64,000 nt of DNA from Cytophagales bacterium (GTDB taxonomy: Bacteria > Bacteroidota > Bacteroidia > Cytophagales > Bernardetiaceae), in contig RDZD01000009.1 in NCBI GenBank assembly GCA_004293815.1, positions 107,841-171,840 of the forward strand, written 5' to 3'. The notes under the pieces were generated by a model that was not told the origin of the DNA, did not search any database, and saw only the letters and a program-made list of their open reading frames with translations. A program made the position numbers and the translations under genes. Below, piece by piece: positions 7,740-16,018 of the stretch; the first letter of the stretch is position 1; each line of letters starts with the position of its first letter.

Positions 7740-8612
7740 ATGAAAAACTTATTTTTAGTATTGATTTTTACATTTTTGACAACTTTTGCTTTTGGGCAGA
7801 AAACAAAGTCTAATCCCAAAAAAGACTCTAAACCGTTTATACTTGGAGCAATTGACGAAGTTTATTCAAAAGAACTTGCAGAAAAAAGAGTATTAAACAT
7901 CTATCTACCAGATGGCTATAATCAAAATGACACAACAAAATATCCTGTGATATACTTACTTGATGGTTCAGCAGACGAAGATTTTATTCACATAGTTGGA
8001 CTCGTTCAATTCAACAGTTTTGAATGGATTAATCAAGTTCCCAAATCAATTGTAGTTGGTATTGCAACAGTAGACAGAAGAAGGGATTTTACTTTTCCTA
8101 CAACAGTTCAGGCTCAGAAGAAGAATTTTCCCACAACAGGACACTCAGATAAATTTATTTCATTCATTGAAAAAGACTTGCAACCCTATATAGAAACAAA
8201 ATACAGAACAAACGTAGACAAAACCATCATCGGACAATCTTTAGGGGGACTATTGGCTACAGAAGTATTGTTAAAGAAACCAACACTTTTCAATAAATAC
8301 ATTATCGTTAGCCCAAGCTTGTGGTGGGACAACGGCTCACTATTAAATCAAACAGCGAATTTATCAACAACGAATCTTGCGCAACAGACGGCAGTCTATA
8401 TTGGAGTTGGGAAAGAAGGACTAACACCAACAGAAATACCAAGAGTTATGGAAGTGGATGCCAATCTTTTAGCCGAAAAAATCAAAGGAATAAATAGCAA
8501 AAACACAAAAGTATTTTTTGACTATTTGCCGCAAGAAAATCATGCTACAATTCTGCACCAAGCCGTTTCTAATGCATTTAAAACGATGTATTCAATAAAA
8601 GGAAACGAATAA
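7740..8612 (+). CDS. Secreted alpha/beta-hydrolase esterase
   Basis: 290 residues with a clear signal peptide (MKNLFLVLIFTFLTTFAFGQ, cleaved after FG). The mature protein has the putative-esterase fold of the Fes/IroE type (COG2819): ILGAIDEVYSKEL, RVLNIYLPDGY, YPVIYLLDG, and the nucleophile elbow GQSLGG with the catalytic Ser. The HATIL segment near the C-terminus fits the catalytic His. It should act in the periplasm or outside, on an ester not identifiable from sequence. It is the first of four same-strand genes in an A+T-rich block. Its neighbours show no metabolic link. Confidence 0.88.
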   Translation: MKNLFLVLIFTFLTTFAFGQKTKSNPKKDSKPFILGAIDEVYSKELAEKRVLNIYLPDGYNQNDTTKYPVIYLLDGSADEDFIHIVGLVQFNSFEWINQVPKSIVVGIATVDRRRDFTFPTTVQAQKKNFPTTGHSDKFISFIEKDLQPYIETKYRTNVDKTIIGQSLGGLLATEVLLKKPTLFNKYIIVSPSLWWDNGSLLNQTANLSTTNLAQQTAVYIGVGKEGLTPTEIPRVMEVDANLLAEKIKGINSKNTKVFFDYLPQENHATILHQAVSNAFKTMYSIKGNE

Positions 8613-8639
8613 GAGAGACCATAACACTGTTTTGGCAAT

Positions 8640-8689
8640 ACAAGAGCTATGAGCCAACCTGGTGTTTTCTAGCTATAGTGCGCTCTTGT
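8640..8689. repeat. Interrupted inverted repeat between genes
   Basis: ACAAGAGC (8640-8647) and GCTCTTGT (8682-8689) are perfect 8-bp inverted arms around 34 bases; inside, TAT and ATA add partial pairing. It lies between the esterase and acyltransferase genes. It could be a weak terminator or a recombination scar. Confidence 0.35.
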
Positions 8690-8728
8690 GCTTGTGATAT
8701 CGCTAAAGTTGCAAACCTTGTAGCAATA

Positions 8729-9793
8729 ATGAACAACCCAAACAATAGACTCGTATACATAGACTTGATTAAAGTTTTCCTGACTTGCTTGGTGGTAATT
8801 CATCACGCAGGACAGCCTTATGGAAACACAGGTGGCGTGTGGATATTTAGCGAAAATCAACAACTAGACTATTTGCCGACATTTTTCTTTTTCAATGCAG
8901 CCTATATGATGGGTTTTTACTTTTTTATATCAGGTTATTTTATGTATTTCTCTTTAAAACGAAAATCAAAAACCATATTTATTCAAGAGAGATTAATAAA
9001 ATTAGGGATTCCTTTGTTAGTTTTTGTGGTCATTATTTTTACCCCACTACACTTTCTTTTAAGTGACAAAGATACAGATTATATAAGCTTTGCTTTTGAT
9101 TTATACTTTAATCAACCACCTCTTTCGCTGGGGCACTTGTGGTTCGTTGCTTCGTTGTTAATGTACTCTTTTGTTTATCTTTTATTAGAACCTTTACTGA
9201 GTAAAAATAGTAATCAAATCCCTTTAAAAAACTGGCATCCTTTCATTTATCTAGCGTTTTTAATTCCTGTCAATGTTTTTGTTAGGCAGTATTATCCGAT
9301 TGACAAATGGGTAACTTGGGGAATACCGATAGAAGTTGCACATCTTCCTCAATATTTTAGTTTGTTTTTGTTAGGAATTATTTTTAATAAAAATAAATGG
9401 TTAGAAAACATTAAAATATCCACTGGTCTTATTTATCTTGGCTTGGCTTTGGCAATATTTTTATCTAAAAGTTTTATATACAACCTATTACCAAAACTTT
9501 GGGGAGAATCCTTGGTTGAATCATTTTTATGTGTTGGCTTATGTTTAGGGTTTATTGTTATTTTTAAAAAGTATTTTAATAAAATGAATATTATTACAAA
9601 AATGTTATCAGATAATTCATACGGCATCTACTTGTTTCATGTGCTTATTGTGATTGGTTTACAATTGATTTTCAAAGACTTGCCAATAAACACTAACTTA
9701 AAATTCTTCTTTGTAAGTATTCTTGGAATTGCAATATCCTGCGCTATGAGCCACTTTTTAAGAAAAAACAAACTGATAAGCAGAGTCATATAA
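8729..9793 (+). CDS. Acyltransferase family 3 membrane protein
   Basis: 354 residues and about ten hydrophobic segments, matching the Acyltransf_3/OafA integral membrane family that O-acylates sugars, lipids or antibiotics. The start is typical: RLVYIDLIKVFLTCLVVIHHA, with the conserved His pair at the end of helix 1. GHLWFVASLLMYS is another family landmark, and DNSYGIYLFHVLI marks the penultimate helix. ATG 8729 is preferred over a start 51 bases upstream because MNNPNNRLVYID is the usual N-terminus. The acceptor is unknown. It sits in the A+T-rich accessory block, suggesting horizontal acquisition. Confidence 0.88.
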   Translation: MNNPNNRLVYIDLIKVFLTCLVVIHHAGQPYGNTGGVWIFSENQQLDYLPTFFFFNAAYMMGFYFFISGYFMYFSLKRKSKTIFIQERLIKLGIPLLVFVVIIFTPLHFLLSDKDTDYISFAFDLYFNQPPLSLGHLWFVASLLMYSFVYLLLEPLLSKNSNQIPLKNWHPFIYLAFLIPVNVFVRQYYPIDKWVTWGIPIEVAHLPQYFSLFLLGIIFNKNKWLENIKISTGLIYLGLALAIFLSKSFIYNLLPKLWGESLVESFLCVGLCLGFIVIFKKYFNKMNIITKMLSDNSYGIYLFHVLIVIGLQLIFKDLPINTNLKFFFVSILGIAISCAMSHFLRKNKLISRVI

Positions 9794-9950
9794 TAACTCC
9801 CTCAACACTGCTTTACAGTATTTGAGCAGAAATACCAAGTTGTGCTTTGTAATGACTATTTGACTTGGGCGAGCAAAGCATTATTAAACCCATCACAAGC
9901 CAATATTCTCGAAAAGCTTTCATCTCATAGCCAGATAGACACCACTAACA

Positions 9951-10757
9951 ATGATACACAAAAACTACCTAGAAATCAATAAACAATCTTGGAATAAAAA
10001 GACAGATATCCATCTTAAATCTGATTTTTACGACCTTCAAGGTTTCCTAAATGGAAATACTTCACTTAACGAGATTGAATTAAAATTACTTGGCAACATC
10101 ACTGGCAAAAATATTTTGCATCTTCAATGTCACTTTGGACAGGACACAATCTCATTAGCAAGACTTGGCGCAAAGGTTACAGGGGTAGACTTATCAGACA
10201 ATGCCATTGATAAAGCGAACTTGCTCGCCGAAAAAACACGCACAAAAGCAGACTTTATTTGCTGCGATATTTATGATTTACCACAACATTTAGACAAAGA
10301 GTTTGACTTTGTATTTACAAGTTACGGCACTATAGGTTGGCTTCCCGACCTAGAAAAATGGGCTGAAATCATTTCAAAATATTTAAGACCTGGAGGAAAA
10401 CTGATATTTGTAGAATTCCACTCAGTTGTGTGGATGTTTGACGACAATTTTAACAAAATTGGGTACAACTATTTCAACACAGGCCCAATCATAGAAACAG
10501 AAACCGGAACTTACGCTGACAGAGAAGCACCTATTACTCAGGAGTATGTCATGTGGAATCACGGAATAGGTGAAGTGCTAAATAGCTTAATAAAAAATGG
10601 GCTCGAAATTAATTCATTTGACGAATTTGATTACTCACCTTACAATTGTTTTAGAGATACTATAGAATTTGAACCAAAGAAGTATAGAATAAAGCATCTC
10701 GATAACAAAATTCCTATGATTTATGCAATTGTGGCAACCAAGAAGCACAATAGCTAA
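9951..10757 (+). CDS. Class I SAM-dependent methyltransferase
   Basis: 268 residues, soluble. The Rossmann methyltransferase motifs are present: ILHLQCHFGQDTISLARLGAKVTGVDLS (motif I and the acidic end of strand 2), FICCDIYDLP, FDFVFTSYGTIGWLPDL (motif IV/post IV) and LRPGGKLIFVEFH. The N-terminus YLEINKQSWNKKTDIH is typical of a group annotated as small-molecule methyltransferases of unknown substrate. Like its neighbours it has its own spacing (157 bp upstream, 94-127 bp downstream) and looks like a single-gene insertion rather than part of a pathway. Confidence 0.9.
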   Translation: MIHKNYLEINKQSWNKKTDIHLKSDFYDLQGFLNGNTSLNEIELKLLGNITGKNILHLQCHFGQDTISLARLGAKVTGVDLSDNAIDKANLLAEKTRTKADFICCDIYDLPQHLDKEFDFVFTSYGTIGWLPDLEKWAEIISKYLRPGGKLIFVEFHSVVWMFDDNFNKIGYNYFNTGPIIETETGTYADREAPITQEYVMWNHGIGEVLNSLIKNGLEINSFDEFDYSPYNCFRDTIEFEPKKYRIKHLDNKIPMIYAIVATKKHNS

Positions 10758-10884
10758 CCTGAGCTAAAAGCCACGCTAAGTTCCTAAAAGTTATAGATTT
10801 TTTTTACAGGCCGAGGTGAACCTATCTTGTGTTTGTTACTCATTTTATTGAATGCTTTTCACACAACTAAGCCCTGCACATCTT

Positions 10885-11421
10885 ATGACAAAGTTAAGTT
10901 ACACGCCTGTTGATGAATCTAACTGGACAGACTTAGAAAAGCTTTTTGAAAGCAAGTGGGGGCCACACAACTGTTGGTGTATGGTATGGCGAAGTATGAA
11001 CAAAGGAGCTGACCGAACCCAAAAAGCAGACAAAAAAGAGTCTTTGAAGAACTATGTCGTGAGCCAAAAACCTATTGGACTAATTGGTTATGACCATTCA
11101 GAAGCCATTGCGTGGTGTTCCATTGCGCCAAGAGAAAGTTATCGCGAATTATCGGGCGACAGCACACTGACAAATGTCTGGTCCTTGGTATGCTTTTACA
11201 TCAAGAAAGAATACCGACACAAAGGAATTACAGAAGAGCTTATCAAACAAGCCATTGCGTATGCAAAAGAGAATGGAGCAAAATATGTAGAAGCCTACCC
11301 CGTGGATCCAGAATCGCCGAGTTTTAGGTTTATGGGCTTTAAACCAATGTTTGAGAAACAAGATTTTGAGTTTAAACACATGGCCGGACAAAGACGACAT
11401 GTGATGACAATAACATTGTAA
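10885..11421 (+). CDS. GNAT-family N-acetyltransferase
   Basis: 178 residues. It follows the GNAT layout: beta strands with AIAWCSIAPRE in the middle, VWSLVCFYIKKEYRHKGITEELIKQAI (strand 4 and the acetyl-CoA binding loop, here RHKGI rather than the usual RGxGxG), and a C-terminal FMGFKPM. The N-terminal motif GPHNCWCMVWR is typical of a bacterial subgroup with two conserved Cys. The substrate is unknown. ATG 10885 (MTKLSYTPVDE) fits homologous starts; an in-frame ATG at 10852 would add 11 residues. It is the last gene of the accessory block. Confidence 0.82.
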   Translation: MTKLSYTPVDESNWTDLEKLFESKWGPHNCWCMVWRSMNKGADRTQKADKKESLKNYVVSQKPIGLIGYDHSEAIAWCSIAPRESYRELSGDSTLTNVWSLVCFYIKKEYRHKGITEELIKQAIAYAKENGAKYVEAYPVDPESPSFRFMGFKPMFEKQDFEFKHMAGQRRHVMTITL

Positions 11422-11531
11422 TAAAGCAACATACTTTTACAAAAGGCCAGAAAAAACTGTTAAATATCACGACTTTTTTTTTCCAAATCCGTTTAACATA
11501 GTGTTAGACTTCGCGTTTTCGTGTAACTGCT

Positions 11532-12065
11532 ATGTTAACAGCAACTCATACACCTTATAAATTCGATGCCATCATCGTTTTGGGCTGCCCTGCGCAACGC
11601 AATGGCCAGCCTAGCACGCTCCTGCGTGCACGTGTGGAGCGAGGAGTAGAGTTGTATCGCAAAAATTACGCGCCAAGGCTCATATTCTCAGGTTCTGCGG
11701 TGTATAACCAACACACAGAGGCCGTCGTTATGGCAAACTTAGCCATGGAAATGGGTGTGCCCCAAGAGGCCATTGTACTAGAAACCAAAGCCCGAAATAC
11801 TGGTCAGAACGCATTTTTTACTACCAAAATCCTTCGCGAAAGGCTTTGGAAGTCTGCTGTAATCGTCACCTCGCCTTATCACCTTCGCCGCGCACACCTG
11901 CATTTTACCAAGTATAACCTTGAGTTTGTGTCTGTTCCCTCCGACTACCCTCAAGACGTTTCCTTGTTCCGCAAGATTATTTATCATTTGTGGGAAGTGT
12001 GGCAGATTTTAAAGATAAATATCAAGCAGCTCAAACCCGAATCATCTCTGTTTAGAACTGCTTGA
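11532..12065 (+). CDS. YdcF/SanA-family DUF218 protein
   Basis: 177 residues with the DUF218 fold: DAIIVLGCPAQRNGQPS at the N-terminus, RVERGVELY, LIFSGSA with the following NQHTEAVVMANLAMEMGVP, and the conserved ETKARNTGQNAFF and SPYHLRRA motifs. The family includes E. coli YdcF, SanA and ElyC, which affect envelope integrity and peptidoglycan precursors. No catalytic role is settled. Unlike SanA/ElyC it lacks an N-terminal membrane helix, so this copy is likely cytosolic. It is a stand-alone gene between the accessory block and a response regulator. Confidence 0.85.
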   Translation: MLTATHTPYKFDAIIVLGCPAQRNGQPSTLLRARVERGVELYRKNYAPRLIFSGSAVYNQHTEAVVMANLAMEMGVPQEAIVLETKARNTGQNAFFTTKILRERLWKSAVIVTSPYHLRRAHLHFTKYNLEFVSVPSDYPQDVSLFRKIIYHLWEVWQILKINIKQLKPESSLFRTA

Positions 12066-12179
12066 AGCTTATCTAAACGTTAAAAAAAACTAAAAAATAT
12101 GGTTCTTAAGGGCGGCACGTAACTAGGCTAGGGAAAATAGCGTATTTTGCAGAATGTTAATCAAACTTTTCTAAAAATC

Positions 12180-12884
12180 ATGGAAAACAGCATCAGTCCG
12201 TCTATTTTGCTCACCGAAGATGACGATAATTTAGGGATACTCCTCAAGGACTATTTGGGCATGAAGGGCTACGACGTGACACTCTGCCAAAACGGACAAG
12301 AGGCTCTCAAAACCTATGACAAACAAAGTTTTGATATTTGTTTGCTCGACGTGATGATGCCCATCATGGACGGCTTCACTCTGGCCGAACATATCAGGCG
12401 AAAAAATAAAACTATCCCTATTATTTTTATTACCGCCAAATCCATGAAAGAGGATAAGCTTCAAGGATTTGAGATAGGTGCTGATGACTATATCGCAAAA
12501 CCCTTTAGCATGGAAGAGCTGCTCATGCGCATCAAGGCTGTTTTAAGACGTACCACCCCTGCCAGTACCAACGTCATACCCAATAAATATAACATTGGTA
12601 AATTGGCTTTTGATTACGATATCCAAACACTCAAAACCGCTGACAAAGACATTAAGCTTACCTCAAAAGAAGCTGAATTGCTCAAAATGCTTTGCGACAA
12701 TAAAAATCAAACGCTAGAACGAGCTATCGCGCTCAAAACCATTTGGTTGGACGACAACTACTTTAATGCCAGAAGTATGGACGTGTACATTACCAAATTG
12801 CGGAAATATCTCAAGGCTGATGAAAATATCAAACTGATTAACGTTCACGGAACAGGTTTTAAGCTGGTACAAATTGAAGATTAA
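12180..12884 (+). CDS. OmpR-family response regulator
   Basis: 234 residues: a receiver domain (8-125) with acidic pocket E13-D14-D15, phosphorylated Asp D57 in LLDVMMP, the conserved T/K (FITAKS and AKPF), followed by a winged-helix DNA-binding domain (about 140-234) with SMDVYITKLRKYL and VHGTGFKL. It is a transcription regulator of a two-component system, similar to Bacteroidota RprY-like proteins. No sensor kinase gene is adjacent on either side, so it is an orphan in this window. ATG 12180 is chosen; an earlier TTG at 12147 would add a non-conserved tail. Confidence 0.92.
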   Translation: MENSISPSILLTEDDDNLGILLKDYLGMKGYDVTLCQNGQEALKTYDKQSFDICLLDVMMPIMDGFTLAEHIRRKNKTIPIIFITAKSMKEDKLQGFEIGADDYIAKPFSMEELLMRIKAVLRRTTPASTNVIPNKYNIGKLAFDYDIQTLKTADKDIKLTSKEAELLKMLCDNKNQTLERAIALKTIWLDDNYFNARSMDVYITKLRKYLKADENIKLINVHGTGFKLVQIED

Positions 12885-13073
12885 CTGTTTTGCACTTTTT
12901 AATCATCTCGTTTTTTTACTGAACAAAATTCAGATTTTGACCTACTTATATCCGTGATTACTTTTTTGGGGTCGTGATTTGCCTGTTAAAAGCCTCATAA
13001 AAACGTAGGACTTGTTTGCTGCACCGCCATATCTTTACTATTATTGCAACCCAAAACCAAACTCTGTATCAGT

Positions 13074-14045
13074 ATGGCTCGCATTCTTACAGGAATCCAA
13101 AGCAGTGGAAGACCACATTTAGGCAATATTTTAGGCGCAATTCAACCAGCCGTCGCGCTTTCGCGTTCTGAACAAAATAATGCCTTTGTTTTTATTGCTG
13201 ATTTACACTCTCTTACGAGTATGCGTGACGCTGGCACACGCCTTGAGAGCGTAAAGGCAGTAGCGGCGGCTTGGCTGGCTTTTGGCTTCGACACCCAACG
13301 CAATGTATTTTATAGACAGTCTCAAATTCCAGAAGTCTGCGAACTGGCTTGGTACTTAAGCTGCTTTACCCCTTTTCCCATGCTGGCCAACGCCCACTCC
13401 TTTAAGGATAAATCAGAAAATTTGGCTATGGTCAATGCTGGACTTTTTACCTATCCAGTGTTAATGGCAGCAGATATTTTGCTCTACGACGCGCATTTTG
13501 TGCCAGTGGGCAAAGACCAAAAACAACACTTAGAAATTACCAAAGATATAGCCAACGCCTTCAACAACCACTACCAAAAACCTATTTTTGTAGTCCCTGA
13601 ACCTAAAATCAGCGAAGCCACTCCTCTCATTATGGGCACAGATGGGCGCAAAATGAGCAAGTCATATCAAAATACAATTGATATTTTCTTGCCTAAAAAC
13701 CAGCTCAAAAAGCAGGTAATGAGTATTGTAACGGACAGTTTACCACTCGAAGAGCCAAAAAACCCCGATACTTGCAATGTATTCAAACTCTTTGAACTAG
13801 TGGCAGAGCCAAACGATACAGAGACTTTGCGCCAAAAATACTTAGCAGGAAACTTTGGCTACGGGCACGCCAAAAATGCACTTTTAGATGTTTTGGTAGC
13901 CAAATATGAAAAAGAAGCTGAAGCTTTCAATCACTACATGAGCGATGAACAGGCTCTAGAAAAAGAACTTATAAATGGTGAGCAGAAAGCCAGAGAAATT
14001 GCTAGCAAAACCTTGACAAGGGTACGCGAGTGTCTGGGGTTTTAA
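13074..14045 (+). CDS. trpS: Tryptophanyl-tRNA synthetase
   Basis: A 323-residue class Ic aminoacyl-tRNA synthetase that charges tRNA-Trp. Visible signatures are ILTGIQSSGRPHLGN (the HIGH motif as PHLGN), FIADLHSLT, VPVGKDQKQHLE and the KMSKS loop as GRKMSKSY. The length matches bacterial TrpS. I chose ATG 13074 (MARILTG), the standard start; the open frame extends to a TTG at 13044, with no support. It is a single gene with weak promoter-like TATCTTTA at 13030-13037. Confidence 0.97.
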   Translation: MARILTGIQSSGRPHLGNILGAIQPAVALSRSEQNNAFVFIADLHSLTSMRDAGTRLESVKAVAAAWLAFGFDTQRNVFYRQSQIPEVCELAWYLSCFTPFPMLANAHSFKDKSENLAMVNAGLFTYPVLMAADILLYDAHFVPVGKDQKQHLEITKDIANAFNNHYQKPIFVVPEPKISEATPLIMGTDGRKMSKSYQNTIDIFLPKNQLKKQVMSIVTDSLPLEEPKNPDTCNVFKLFELVAEPNDTETLRQKYLAGNFGYGHAKNALLDVLVAKYEKEAEAFNHYMSDEQALEKELINGEQKAREIASKTLTRVRECLGF

Positions 14046-14139
14046 AATAGTCCTTATTGCCTAGAGGCTTAGACCCTAAACTTCTAACAATAATTTTGCT
14101 TTTCTGTAGGCTTGGTTTTTATGCCACATTCAAAAGCCC

Positions 14140-14147
14140 TATCTTTG
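14140..14147 (+). promoter_or_regulatory. -7 box of the ABC exporter operon
   Basis: TATCTTTG is an exact match to TAnnTTTG, 56 bases before the ATG at 14204. The nearest TTG (14112-14114) lies 25 bases upstream, somewhat far for a -33 element. Confidence 0.5.
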
Positions 14148-14203
14148 TAAAAAGTTCGGCTTTATCAAAAAAACAAAAACTTGTGTCCTGTACTCAAAAC
14201 TGA

Positions 14204-15997
14204 ATGAAAGAATTAAAATTTTTAAATAAATATTTCTATCGATACATCTGGTATCTCCTAGGCGGCATTTTTTTCGTATTACTCTCCAATGTATTTGCCA
14301 TTGTACCAGCGCAGGTGGTGAGGCACGCTTTTGACTTAGTGAGTGAAAGCATCGGTTTGCATCGGTTATACGACGGTATGCAAGCTGGTGCAGAAATCGA
14401 CGACATGCTGGCCTTCTCGGTATTATTGTATGGAGGGCTAATTGTCTTGATGGCTTTAATAAGAGGCGTGTTTTTGTTTTTTATGCGCCAAACTATCATT
14501 GTGATGTCGCGAAAGATAGAGTACAGACTCAAAAGCGATATTTATAAAAAGTATCAGAGCTTACCCATGAGTTTTTACCGCAAGCACAACACTGGCGACC
14601 TCATGGCGCGTATATCCGAAGACGTGGGACACGTTCGCATGTACGTGGGGCCTGGCATCATGTACTTCATTAACATGATAGGCACTTTTGTCATGGTGGT
14701 AGCATACATGCTTACGGTAAATGTCAAGCTTACCTTGTATTCGGTTTTGCCATTACCCATTCTTTCGCTGAGCATTTACTGGGTGCATAATCACATGAAC
14801 CAACGCTCTTCAGATATTCAAAAGAGCCTTTCTGCCATTACCACCTATGTGCAAGAAGCTTTTTCTGGTATTCGCGTCATCAAAGCTTTTGTCAAAGAGA
14901 CCGATGTAGCCCGAAAATTTGAACATGCCTCAGAGAACTACATGAATAAATCCATGGGCTTGATTCAAGTCAATTCTATGTTTACACCGCTTATTATGGG
15001 CTTGATTAGTCTGAGCAGCATCATAACGGTCTATGTAGGCGGCTTAGAGGTGATGAACGGCAGCATTACAGCAGGCAATATTGCAGAGTTTCTCATCTAT
15101 GTAACCATGCTTACTTGGCCTGTAACTTCTCTGGGCTGGACGACTAGCATCGTGCAACGCGCCATTGTGTCACAGCAACGCATCAATGAGTTTATGAAAT
15201 TGGAATCAGATATTGTCTCTACGAAGCATCTTGAGAAACCCATAAAAGGGCATATACAATTCAAAAACGTATCTTTTGTTTATCCTGAGTCGGGCATCAA
15301 GGCTTTGGAAGAGGTCTCTTTTGAAATAGAAGATGGCAAAATTTTGGCGATTTTGGGTACTACTGGTTCTGGAAAAAGTACGCTGGCTAACTTGATTTGT
15401 AGAGCTTATGACCCTACAGAGGGTCAGATCTTGATAGACGAGTCGCCTCTACCAGAATACAACATCACTTATTTGCGCTCAAAGATAGGCTATGTGCCGC
15501 AAGATGTGTTTTTGTTTTCGGAAACTATCCGCAACAATATTGCTTTTGGCTTTAATGAAGGTGAATATTCAGAAGAAGATGTCATTCAAGCAGCCAAGGA
15601 TGCTGATTTGCTCAACAACATTACAAGTTTTGAGAAAGGTTTTGACACAGTGGTAGGTGAACGCGGTATTACGCTCTCGGGTGGTCAAAAACAGCGTATT
15701 AGCATCGCCAGAGCCATTATAAGAAGTCCTAAAATCCTTCTCTTAGACGACTGTCTGAGCGCGGTTGACACCAAAACTGAGAATGTTATTCTCACAAACC
15801 TGAAGCGATTTATGCTCAATAAAACTTCTGTTATCATTTCTCACCGAGTGTCTTCGGCTAAAATTGCCGACAAAATTGTGGTACTTGATGGAGGACGTGT
15901 GGTGGAACAAGGCACACACGAAGAACTCATGTCCTTAAATGGCATGTATCAAGAACTTTACGAGAAGCAACTCCAAACAGAGAGCGCGGCAGACTAA
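14204..15997 (+). CDS. ABC exporter, fused membrane and ATPase domains
   Basis: 597 residues of the MsbA/multidrug exporter type. Six membrane helices lie within residues 15-320, followed by an ATPase domain with Walker A GTTGSGKS (about 385-392), Q-loop VGYVPQD, signature LSGGQKQR (about 491) and H-loop SHR. Walker B reads ILLLD515-D516-C: the position normally held by the catalytic Glu is Asp. In heterodimeric exporters such as TM287/288 and BmrC/D, this change marks the degenerate ATP site, so this subunit may need a partner. No second exporter gene is nearby. The next gene starts 21 bp downstream and is probably cotranscribed. Confidence 0.92.
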   Translation: MKELKFLNKYFYRYIWYLLGGIFFVLLSNVFAIVPAQVVRHAFDLVSESIGLHRLYDGMQAGAEIDDMLAFSVLLYGGLIVLMALIRGVFLFFMRQTIIVMSRKIEYRLKSDIYKKYQSLPMSFYRKHNTGDLMARISEDVGHVRMYVGPGIMYFINMIGTFVMVVAYMLTVNVKLTLYSVLPLPILSLSIYWVHNHMNQRSSDIQKSLSAITTYVQEAFSGIRVIKAFVKETDVARKFEHASENYMNKSMGLIQVNSMFTPLIMGLISLSSIITVYVGGLEVMNGSITAGNIAEFLIYVTMLTWPVTSLGWTTSIVQRAIVSQQRINEFMKLESDIVSTKHLEKPIKGHIQFKNVSFVYPESGIKALEEVSFEIEDGKILAILGTTGSGKSTLANLICRAYDPTEGQILIDESPLPEYNITYLRSKIGYVPQDVFLFSETIRNNIAFGFNEGEYSEEDVIQAAKDADLLNNITSFEKGFDTVVGERGITLSGGQKQRISIARAIIRSPKILLLDDCLSAVDTKTENVILTNLKRFMLNKTSVIISHRVSSAKIADKIVVLDGGRVVEQGTHEELMSLNGMYQELYEKQLQTESAAD

Positions 15998-16018
15998 GTC
16001 CAAATTATTGCTGTTCTT

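Noticed and set aside
11491..11509. GTTTAAC and GTTAGAC, matching the integron core motifs RYYYAAC and GTTRRRY
   Set aside because: They are only a few bases apart and form a short palindrome, not the 57-plus-base attC layout. No integrase gene is seen, so no integron is claimed.
13030..13037. TATCTTTA before trpS as a promoter
   Set aside because: One base off the -7 consensus and no TTG at the right spacing, so it is mentioned with trpS but not listed.
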